From assembly GCF_000003815.2 (NCBI RefSeq), contig NC_049980.1, positions 15,260,519 to 15,282,303 on the forward strand: a stretch of 21,785 nucleotides of DNA. Reading direction: 5' to 3'. The position numbers and the translations under genes are program-made. The notes below the pieces were generated by a model. The model did not search any database. It had not been told where the DNA came from and was given only the letters and a program-made list of their open reading frames with translations. Every line of letters begins with the position of its first letter. The first letter of the stretch is position 1. This stretch comes from Branchiostoma floridae (Eukaryota; Chordata; Leptocardii; Amphioxiformes; Branchiostomatidae). This document shows positions 1 through 8,018 of the stretch, piece by piece.

Positions 1-289
1 AGAGCCCAGACATAGGGCACAGCTAGATTGGTATCTTTGCTGTCAGCCGGAAAATAACAATCTGCAAAGGCCCTTCTAAAGAGAAGACTTTCCGGCCTCT
101 TGAACCACTGCCCTGCTTACTGAGGTAGTATTTGTGCTTCATATTTGGAGACCATCCTTGGTGTAATGCTCAAGTTGAAAGGTGAATATCACAATCATGT
201 TCCACAGTTGGGACACAAACTAAATGTTCTGAAGAAAAGTTGTGAATGTTCTTCCTCTCATGGTCCAGTATTCCTGCAACATGCTGTAC

Positions 290-3200
290 TCATGTCTTAT
301 CCAGTACACAGAGGAACACTCCAAACAACACCAGTACCATTCCCAGGACTGTATCTGTAACACAAGACGGAAATTAATCAAGCATAGAAACTTAGCAGCT
401 GAAGATCTCAGGTACATGCAGTTCCTATATTCATGTCACCATTGATGAATGATGGTTCTGGGGTTTTAAGTAATCCCAATCTGTAACATTTTGAGTTTTC
501 TTTAGAGTCTTTGGAGTGAGCAAAGCCTTTGAGTTACAGAGTTTTTGAGTAAGTTTATGAGTGAGGGTGACTAGAAGTGAGTGAGTGAGTGAGTGAGTGA
601 GTGAGTGAGTGAGTGAATGAGTGAGTGAGTGAGTGAGTGAGTGAGTGAGTGAGAGTGAGTGAGTGAGTGAGTGAGAGTGAGTGAGTGAGAGTGAGTGAGT
701 GAGTGACCAACCTATTGTTTATTGACTGTGGAATGGCCTTGATACGTAATCAATTTCTATAAAACATGTTATAGTAAGCATTAGGCCATGTTGAGTGTAC
801 ATGTAGTATATTTCATTTCTGTTTTCACATCTTCTTCTTTGACTTTAGAATTTACTTTGGCATTCTACGACATAAGTGTCCATTTCTTAATATTTTTACA
901 GCATATATGTGCTCATTTTATGCTATGATTTACAGTACGATCAAAACCTTATTTTTATTTTTGGTTTGTGCACAGATGTTATCCATATAATCAAATACGG
1001 CCTTAGTAATTAATAGTAACACCCCTAGTTTTATGTGCACAGTAGACCTCACCTCTGTTCCCCACCTTCTCCCCCAGCAGACTGCCTGTCAGTGTGGTGA
1101 AGAGGAAGGTGAGTGAGTTTGTGATGGGGACAGCCAGCGAGATGTCTGTCAACACAAAACAACAAGTAGTCAATGGCACGACAATTGGAAAATTTCTTGG
1201 CATGAGGCTATAAATCCTCATGAAGTTTTAGAAGTGTTCAGAAACTTCCATGATTCACTTTTCTTCTTTCCCGTTCCTTCTTACGGTTTGTCATCCTGCC
1301 CCTGAAAATTATTCCAATGTCCTTACCTCAAAGAAAAAAGTAACAAACAGCCCTTTAAGCCTAATCAAATTGTTAGTCCAGAATGCAGCATGTTGTTTAC
1401 AGTTGCTAGCTGATTCAATTAACTCGACTTTGATCTTTTTCTCACAGCAACATTAGCTTCCACCTAATTTAATGTACTAGAGTCGATTCCGAGTCACTGC
1501 GAGGGTTGCCATTGTCATCACTTACAAATGGTTTCAATTGTTTTCAATTATATGTCCAGGAGATTTTATACTTTTGAAATATTTCTAATGCTATTTGAAC
1601 TTTCTAAATATTTTCCCCGGTCTATAAAACCTTTGAAATATTCACGATGTGGAACAGAATACTTCTAACAGTTTGTAAACAATGGTAACAGCATTTTGCC
1701 ATTATTTACCATTTTCTACCATTTTTTGTAATATTGGGTGACTGGGCTAGGAAGAAAGCAATTCACACATCCTTGCAAAGTACGGTTGGGTGTAATGTCA
1801 ATGGCTACCACAGAGGACCCACCAGTGCCCATCAGTGAAATCTAAAAATATACCAGGCAGACAAAAGAGGCGAACTTTTATGGGGCAATAAATGAATTCT
1901 ACCATTTGGCAAGGTTTACCATTTTTTTGTAAATATTTGTAAAAGTGAAAGAATCCTGCAGATGTTTCAAAATTATTGTAAATAAAGAGAGTTTTTTGTG
2001 ATCACTTTCAAAATGTTTCCAAAGTATTCAAAGAAATTTAAATAGATTCAAAATCCCATATTAATCTTTTTGAAAAAATCATAATTGTTGGGGCTTAGAT
2101 ATTGTTTTATTCAAAATAATTCCAACTTATTACAATCATTGTCTAAAAACCCTCATGGTGCCTCGGAATGGACTCTATACATCACCAGCTTCTTGATAAA
2201 GTATACTTTACTGTCTTTAACATACATATTGTAGCTCTGAGGAACATGATACATGTGGGAAACTGCAGGCAACTTGAAAAGATTTTAGAGTTCATAATTA
2301 ATTTGTTCAAGTAAGCGGGTGTCTCATATTGCTAATAATTCTGACGTGGTAGTGTAGAATACCTGTAGCAAACTTTTATGGTAGATTCAGAAGCATGACT
2401 CCTAAACAGTGAAGTGTAAAAATTGGAATTAGTTCACAGGATATAGCAAACTATGCCAATGAGCCATGCCTTTCCACCCATGTGAGAGTGAAGTGAAATG
2501 GTTTGTTCTCTTCCCTATTTCAAGTCTCTGACAGAACAAAAGCTCAAACAAGCCGACATCTGGGCTGACAGAGGAATTCCACAAATCTAAGACCTAACAT
2601 GTGTCGCTCACGATGAAGTGAAAATTCAGTTTGATTTAATTATATGGATGACATCCTCTGGGAACACCAAATAAAAAGTTTGGCCCCTCAAAAAGTTTCC
2701 TTCACTATGAAATCTTAGAGGTCAAAATGGTTGAACAAATGACTAAACACCAAGTATGGTACACTGGATAAAAAGATCCTTCATTTTTGTTCTTTCATCT
2801 GTTTCTTTGACCTTGGAGTAGACATTGGCATTGTATGACAGTATAGGTTTTCATTTGTTTTGCAATCTACAGTATGTACTTGTTCATTTTGCAGATGCTT
2901 TGTACAATTTACAGTATAGTTGAAAACTTTTTTTTTAAATTTTTGGAAATAGCCGAAAATTGATGCGCATGCAGATGTCATCCATATAATCAAATCAACA
3001 TGGCCTGATACATATTCATGGAAACATATTCTAGACTCAAAACAACTATGAGATGATCATCGATTCAACCTTAGTTAGTGAGTTAAAGCTTGGAGATCTT
3101 TCAGTGGATGTGAAAATAAAATTGGTTTACCTGCAGATGCTAGTGTGAGGTAATACACCACAGATCCACACTGGTTGATGATGAATGGAACAAGGTACTA

Positions 3201-6200
3201 AGATGGGGAATGTTAGATTTATGTCAGACAAATGCAATGTCAAACTGTAGAACTCAGGTGCAAGGATTTGCATTTTTCTCAACATTTTGAATATACAGTA
3301 ATATCAACTAGGTATATAGTATGTAAATGATGCTAATAACAGCATGTAACTACTAGTAGTAAAGATATAAATATTTCAGCCATACCAAGCAAGTTCAATG
3401 GCAGCTATGTACCTTGATATTGAAAACCATAAACTGTAACTCTGCAAAGAACTGCAAGATGGCGCTGTCCTTCTTGATCTTCTCAATCCCAACACTTCCT
3501 CTCTTCAGAAGGGGGTTTGTTGCTCCCCAGAACACAGACACCACCGCCAACCAAAATGTGTCACCTTAGGATGATCAGAAATTGACCATTCTTAACAACA
3601 AACATTACTGCTACTGGCTATGCATAAATGTAAAAAGAGTGATTTGCTGATGCAAAGACATTAAAACACTGAATACATGCACCTTTAACATGTCATCTAT
3701 TACATATTCAGTAGTAATGTCCCCTTCAACTGAAGTGACAGTCATACAGTCATGAAGTTGCCTACTAGAAAATCTGGTCTATGTGAACAGGTGGTCACTA
3801 CAAGAAAATTATCTAAGGGGCCACCAAATAGTGATCACATTGACCTGGTGGCCTTGTACTTTTAGATGTGGTTATTTGTACAGGTTTAACTGTACATCTC
3901 CCATTAGCTTGAATGTTGTCTGTAAGGAAAGGCATTTTCTTTGTCTATAGTTTTACAATATGTGTATGAAATGCATCAATAATACATTGTGCAAGTATCT
4001 GTCTTCCTGCTTATATTTTAACAGATCTCAACTATGCACTCATGTCAACTATCATAACCTAACATGGGCATACAAGTAAGCAATAAGACACCAGACAAGT
4101 TGTATTCCTTTATATTTCGTCTCTTAGCAACATTAATACAATAATATATAATGTGTAACCTCACAAGTTTTTCCAGATGTTATTAATTGCACTTTAGATC
4201 CAGAATGACCTAAAACACATAATTTAGAATAAAACCAAAGTAAACAATCCATGCCCATGCATATGGTGAGGTATCTTTCATCAAAATCAATACAGTCAAC
4301 TGAGTCAAGCATTACCAGCTTGAATGAGTGACCACTAGTCCATGATTGATATATACACCTGTGTTACACAATATACTTAAAGTTAATGTTAATGATGATG
4401 AAGAGCAGCAAGAAAAATTGCAGCTAGGTCAGGTCATTTATTTGCATGACACATTATAACTTCACCTTAAACATTACACAAAGAAGAACTGAACCAACAG
4501 TTAAGAAATCTACACGATTATTTAAAATACTAAGATAGAAAAAAATGCTTAAATAATAAATCATATGTCAGTATAGCCAATACAGTCAGTAGGCCCACAT
4601 TTGACTCAATGTGTATCAAATGATGAGTTCAAATCAAATGCCTGAGACATGCATGCCACAAACTGATTTTTAAACAGGGCAAAACAGATTAAGCCCGACT
4701 GGAACTGATGAAATTCCGGTGGAACCTATTGATGTTTCCTGTACCACTGTGCTTCCCCCATGCACCAAACGGCACCACCATGGCAGTTACATTATCATCA
4801 GTGCCAAATGTCAGAGCCTGGTCCGCGATGAAATGAGCAGCTTCAGGAGGATCCTTACATCGGCCCACAGACTCACACATCTCCTGGTCACTCATGACGA
4901 AGGAGATTCCATCAGATGCCAGAACCAGGAATCCATCCTTCCCGTGGTCCACTTCTATTGAACGGGTTTCTGGAATAGATGTGACTCCAAAACCCTTCAG
5001 TTCCACGTCGCCAATACTGCGGGTCATGGCGAGACGTCCGCACACCTGAGGCCGCCCCACGCTATTCCAGCTGACAAACCCTCCCGCCTTCTTGATCCGA
5101 TCCCGTTCTCCTTTCCGGTCGGGCTGGTGGTCCTGCGTGAGACTGATGCCGCGCCCTCTGCGACTGAGCACGGCACGGCTGTCCCCCACGCTACCCACCA
5201 CCAGCTCATTCCCATTGCGTAACAGGCACACCGTAGCGGTGGTTCCACAGGGAGGAACGTCCCCCTCAGTCATCATGTGGTAGTACAGGTGCCTTGTGTA
5301 CAGGTTATTAAGTTCTGTAAAGGCCCTCCTCAGTACTGTCTGTAAGTCCTTTTCCCTGTGCAGCCAGTACTTGATGTGTAAAGCCATATGGTACTGACAG
5401 TAGTCAGCAGTCAGGCTTCCCCCGTGGCCATCAAACAGTCCAAAGTACAGCAGGTTGGGCTCCAGCTCATCCATGATGATCCTGTCCTCATTTTCCTTGC
5501 GCCGACCAAGCTCGGAGGCCCATCCTACCTGGTCCAGCTTGATCTGCGGGATGGGCTTACCGTGCTTGATGCTCTGCTGCATCAAGATATCCAGATTCAG
5601 TCGATTGTTCCATGCTCCAAAGTTGTCAAAGTTGACTTCTGAAGTACGGTTATATCTTTTTTTGTCTGATTTGTGAGATACAGCAGACTTGCTAAAACAT
5701 CTTTCAAAGGGCCTTCTCCATGGAAGTCTGGTACTGGCAACACTGGCATAAAATAAACTGTGCATTCTGACCAGACTGTATTGGACAATAGATGGCCGTT
5801 TACATGTGCATCTTTCTTGTTAAGTGCTGAATTAATTTTACAAGTGCAGGGCTTCTTTGAATTTAAATTGATTTTGACTCCTGGTCAGCAATGCTGATTC
5901 TTCTCTGTTTCACTGGTATAAAGCTGCTCTGATCCTGTCACACCAACCAATGAGCTACAAAGGAAAGAGAACACAAAGATGTCAGTCTGAAAGGGACTTA
6001 AAGTTAAACACTGTCACATACACAGTGAGTATCAGTGCAAATATGTAGAAATCAAAATGAGATTTCAAAAAGTATTATACTATCAGCACAGGAGTGCAAT
6101 CACCTAGCATCATCAAAATTTGAAGAAAAAGAATATTGCCTCCAAAGACTAGAGACAGGAAGTGAGTAAAGCTAAAGGTCTGTCCCTCTCTTCGTCTTTG

Positions 6201-7587
6201 TACCTTTTTCTGTAGCTCATTGCAGATATCAATTTCAACAGGTTTCAAAAGAAACAAGGATATGTTGATCTAGACTCCTAGCTCACATATTATATATATC
6301 ATGTTGGGTTGAGTCGTAACAAGGAGGTTATATAACTACAGCTCATGATGCTTGGAGTGTCCCTTTACTGTNNNNNNNNNNNNNNNNNNNNNNNNNNNNN
6401 NNNNNNNNNNNNNNNNNNNNNNNNNNNNNNNNNNNNNNNNNNNNNNNNNNNNNNNNNNNNNNNNNNNNNNNNNNNNNNNNNNNNNNNNNNNNNNNNNNNN
6501 NNNNNNNNNNNNNNNNNNNNNNNNNNNNNNNNNNNNNNACTGGACTTCCAGTGCTGAGATTTTCTTAGCACTGGACTTCCACTGGAGTTGCTGTGTTGAC
6601 GACCACTTCAGCACTAGTGTTCCTGAGCTGAGAAAAGAGCCCACTACTCTTGTATATTCGTTCAATTTGCGATAAAAAAAATAACATGCTAAGATTTAGA
6701 TTAAAGCAAAGAATTGCTCAAGAAAATTTAATCTATAAATCAGAGCAACCAACTACAATTACAAATGTTTAAAAAAATAACGCTCACTCAGTCACTGAAA
6801 AGTATGTAGATACCCAGCCATGCATATGCCTCATACTAGTGTAACAGTGGGGTTTAAGCGCTGCCAAACTGGCCACACCAACGGCTCTAGAGCTTTTGGT
6901 GTTGTGGTTTGGACGTTGGATTTATGATCCGTTTTTCCGGGGTCGGCGCGGGTTCGAATCCCGGGAGTCGGGATGTTGTTTCTTTCTGTTCTACTCGCCC
7001 CTCGGGTTGTTTCACTGGTTCCCACACCGACCCTGTGAGTAACAGGCTAGAGATGTGCCACACAGGGATATCGAACTCGGAGATTCGAGGACGAATCTTG
7101 AAAAGAATAGGGGGAGTAGTGTAACAGTGGGGTTTAAGCGCTGCCAAACTGGCCACACCAACGGCTCTAGAGCTTTTGGTGTTGTGGTTTGGACGTTGGA
7201 TTTATGATCCGTTTTTCCGGGGTCGCGCGGGTTCGAATCCCGGGAGTCGGGATGTTGTTTCTTTCTGTTCTACTCGCCCCTCTGGTTGTTTCACTAGCTA
7301 GTCATCATCATGTTGCTAGTACAATTCATATAATTTATAAATATCCATATATAAATTGCTCAATATCTTCTTCAGCCTACTGACTTGTGAACTCCAGACC
7401 AGTTGTAGATCGTGATGAAATGCACGTACATCTCTTCCTTATGCATGTTGTTGATCAGTTGTTGTTGTCCTTTACTATGATATAAAATTGCCCCCCACAG
7501 ACACATAAGACGTTTTATCACACTGAAACATTCTTATGAATCATGCCCTATATCTTGATAGTACACAGACTCACCCAGGCTCGTCAT
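290..7587 (-). CDS. TMEM234: Transmembrane protein 234 (TMEM234) orthologue, five exons
   Basis: Small multi-pass membrane protein of the drug/metabolite transporter (EamA-like) type; its transport activity, if any, is unknown. Coding exons read on the minus strand: 7575-7587, 3413-3564, 3131-3197, 1053-1145, 290-354. All have GT-AG introns with matching phases and give 129 aa, close to the short human isoform as I recall it. Recognisable pieces: MTSLG start; hydrophobic segment with FWGATNPLLKR (exon 2); YLVPFIINQCGSVVYYLTLAS (exon 3, two short pieces of which match human closely); ISLAVPITNSL then LLGEK (exon 4); a final hydrophobic LGMVLVLFGVFLCV before the stop (exon 5). About four membrane segments. 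Exon 1 is only 13 nt, but its donor (G|gtgagt) and phase fit exon 2, and MTSLG matches human MAASLG; TAA lies in frame just upstream of the exon 2 acceptor, so an upstream exon is needed. Intron 1 (about 4 kb) contains PPM1K and a miniature LTR element. Exons 2-5 are near certain; exon 1 is likely. Confidence 0.9.
577..706. repeat. (GTGA)n microsatellite
   Basis: About 130 bp of GTGA/GAGT tetranucleotide repeat with a few slips (GTGAATGAG near 613, GAGAGTGAG phase shifts from about 650 on). It lies in the last intron of TMEM234 (355-1052). Confidence 0.97.
811..1005. repeat. Intronic dispersed repeat, copy A
   Basis: Shares a colinear series of blocks with 2780-3006: tttcatttctgtt, ttctttgact, ggcattctacgaca, gctcattttatgc, atttacagta, cagatgttatccatataatcaaat and cggcct. 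It is diverged, with several indels. No coding content and no terminal inverted repeats recognised. It lies in the last TMEM234 intron. Confidence 0.7.
1146..3130 (-). other. TMEM234 intron 3: non-coding
   Basis: AT-rich, about 2 kb, bounded by a gtaaac donor and a gacag acceptor on the minus strand. Contains repeat copy B near its upstream end. Short frames inside it have no recognisable protein content. Confidence 0.85.
2780..3006. repeat. Intronic dispersed repeat, copy B
   Basis: Partner of 811-1005 in the same orientation, about 30 bp longer: ttcatttttgttc, ttctttgacc, ggcattgtatgaca, gttcattttgcag, atttacagta, cagatgtcatccatataatc and tggcct. It lies in the neighbouring intron (1146-3130) of TMEM234. 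Either two insertions of one family or an old local duplication. Confidence 0.7.
3565..4688 (-). other. Part of TMEM234 intron 1 downstream of PPM1K, with the PPM1K 3' UTR
   Basis: No coding region seen. On the minus strand an AATAAA (4437-4442 as TTTATT on plus) lies about 245 nt after the PPM1K stop and is a candidate polyadenylation signal. Confidence 0.6.
4437..4442 (-). terminator. Candidate PPM1K polyadenylation signal AATAAA
   Basis: Canonical hexamer on the minus strand, about 245 nt downstream of the PPM1K stop codon; no cleavage site was verified. Confidence 0.4.
4689..5765 (-). CDS. PPM1K: Mitochondrial protein phosphatase 1K (PP2C family), intronless
   Basis: Metal-dependent Ser/Thr phosphatase; in vertebrates PPM1K dephosphorylates the E1-alpha subunit of the branched-chain 2-oxoacid dehydrogenase in the mitochondrial matrix and so activates branched-chain amino acid breakdown. 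The 358-aa frame starts with a basic, serine-rich stretch poor in acidic residues (about residues 1-40), as expected for a mitochondrial targeting peptide. A family-specific block NFDNFGAWNNR and KHGKPIP (44-72) precedes the PP2C domain: RKENEDR (89-95), FDGHGG (111-116), CGTTATV (173-179), GDSRA (194-198), LAMTRSIGD (245-253), SDGISF (284-289) and DDN (323-325). The metal-binding aspartates are all present, so it should be catalytically competent. VPFGAWGK near the C terminus is typical of PPM1K. TAA lies in frame about 60 nt upstream of the ATG with no other ATG between, fixing the start. The coding region has no intron, unlike human PPM1K, and the gene sits inside TMEM234 intron 1 on the same strand: a retrocopy or complete intron loss is inferred. 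Confidence 0.95.
   Translation of the reverse strand: MHSLFYASVASTRLPWRRPFERCFSKSAVSHKSDKKRYNRTSEVNFDNFGAWNNRLNLDILMQQSIKHGKPIPQIKLDQVGWASELGRRKENEDRIIMDELEPNLLYFGLFDGHGGSLTADYCQYHMALHIKYWLHREKDLQTVLRRAFTELNNLYTRHLYYHMMTEGDVPPCGTTATVCLLRNGNELVVGSVGDSRAVLSRRGRGISLTQDHQPDRKGERDRIKKAGGFVSWNSVGRPQVCGRLAMTRSIGDVELKGFGVTSIPETRSIEVDHGKDGFLVLASDGISFVMSDQEMCESVGRCKDPPEAAHFIADQALTFGTDDNVTAMVVPFGAWGKHSGTGNINRFHRNFISSSRA
5766..6371 (-). promoter_or_regulatory. PPM1K 5' flank
   Basis: About 600 bp upstream of the PPM1K ATG without any recognisable gene. A CCAAT box occurs at 5947-5951 and an inverted one (ATTGG) close to the start near 5779. If PPM1K is expressed on its own, its promoter should be here; position inferred only. 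Confidence 0.35.
6372..6538. other. Assembly gap of 167 N
   Basis: Unresolved bases. The right flank carries two copies of actggacttcca (from 6539 and about 6571), so the gap probably spans a tandem repeat that did not assemble. Confidence 0.95.
6539..6590. repeat. Short tandem repeat at the gap edge
   Basis: The block ACTGGACTTCCA occurs twice with a period of about 32 bp, separated by gtgctgagattttcttagc. The number of further copies is hidden by the gap. Confidence 0.5.
6840..7014 (+). repeat. Left LTR of the miniature element, containing a tRNA-like segment
   Basis: The LTR contains a perfect RNA polymerase III B box, GGTTCGAATCC, at 6951-6961. A degenerate A-box-like stretch (TGTTGTGGTTTGG, about 6900-6912) lies about 50 bp upstream, the spacing found in tRNA genes. 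Between them is a short GGA/TCC stem with a seven-base loop TTTATGA at 6921-6927, which would read as a UAU anticodon. A T-arm-like GCGGG-loop-CCCGG follows. No clear acceptor stem was found, and a T5 run at 6932-6936 inside the segment would tend to stop Pol III, so it is a tRNA relic or mimic rather than a functional tRNA gene. Confidence 0.75.
7120..7293 (+). repeat. Right LTR of the miniature element, containing a tRNA-like segment
   Basis: Second copy of the 175-bp LTR, one base shorter. Its B box GGTTCGAATCC is at 7230-7240 and it ends TTTCA directly before the CTAG target-site copy at 7294-7297. It differs from the left LTR at two positions only. Confidence 0.75.
7294..7574 (-). other. 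Start of TMEM234 intron 1, no feature seen
   Basis: Between the right LTR and the TMEM234 exon 1 donor (gtgagt on minus). No coding region or repeat recognised. Confidence 0.6.
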
Positions 7588-8018
7588 GATGTGTACGGAC
7601 CAGCAAAGAGCAGAGTTTTGTCCTGTAGATAGCAGAAAACAATTTATTGTCTTGTGACTGTCACCATTTCACCAGAGGTCTGTAAAGGTCACAGGTCAAC
7701 TGGAAGTAGAAAAGTACAGTAATTAACATTAGATATACATTTTCTGCCAGAGATGGATATGATTAAATTTTTAAAAAATAAATTGATGTATATACGAAAC
7801 AAGTTGTCTGTCAATTTTTTTGTAAGGGCTACATTATCAATTTTCGTTTTAAAAATGTGCGTCTAGATGCTATTATTGACTATTCTGTAGGTTACGAGTA
7901 CTCCATGCTGATTGGTTTAAGTATCTAAATTCCATTCCCTGATTGGTTCCCAAACCGCACACGTACGGGTAACATTTCGTCACTGCGTGGAAAGGACCGG
8001 GAAAAATCATTTCGCAAC
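7588..8018. promoter_or_regulatory. Divergent (bidirectional) TMEM234 / EIF3I promoter
   Basis: The two start codons are 432 bp apart on opposite strands and the interval must hold both 5' UTRs. Two inverted CCAAT boxes (ATTGG) occur at 7911-7915 and 7942-7946, 31 bp apart (about three helical turns), a usual NF-Y arrangement. No clear TATA box sits close to either start. Transcription start sites were not located; the promoter role is inferred from gene geometry. Confidence 0.6.

Larger units (their letters stand above)
355..1052 (-). other. TMEM234 intron 4: non-coding
   Basis: Bounded by a gtgagg donor (at 1052) and an ag acceptor (at 355-356) on the minus strand. Holds the GTGA microsatellite and repeat copy A; nothing else recognised. 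Confidence 0.85.
6840..7293 (+). mobile_element. Miniature LTR retroelement (TRIM-like) with tRNA-like LTRs
   Basis: Two direct repeats, 6840-7014 (175 bp) and 7120-7293 (174 bp), differ by only one indel (gtcggcgcg/gtcgcgcg) and one substitution (ctcggg/ctctgg). Both start TGTAACA and end TTTCA, the TG...CA termini of LTRs. The element is flanked by CTAG at 6836-6839 and 7294-7297 (or ACTAG, if one end base is shared), a target-site duplication. Between them is a 105-bp internal region (7015-7119). It begins near TGGTTCCCACACCG, which has the TGG start of a tRNA primer-binding site, and ends in a purine-rich aaaagaatagggggag, like a polypurine tract, just before the second LTR. There is no coding capacity, so it must be mobilised in trans. 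Orientation is taken from the PBS and PPT positions. Near-identical LTRs suggest a recent insertion. It lies in TMEM234 intron 1, upstream of PPM1K. Confidence 0.8.

Noticed and set aside
46-96. 8-bp inverted repeat GCCGGAAA / TTTCCGGC with a 35-base loop
   Set aside because: Too short and widely spaced to call a structured RNA; may just be TMEM234 3' flank.
577-706. Regularly spaced repeats as a CRISPR array
   Set aside because: A tetranucleotide microsatellite with no spacers, in eukaryotic DNA.
6313-6324. GTCGTAACAAGG, identical to the conserved 3' end of small-subunit rRNA
   Set aside because: Only 12 bases match; the flanks do not resemble rRNA, so it is a chance match.
6840-7293. Two functional tRNA-Ile(UAU) genes
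   Set aside because: No acceptor stem, weak D-arm and a T5 run inside; the segments lie within LTRs, so they are tRNA-like sequence, not tRNA genes.
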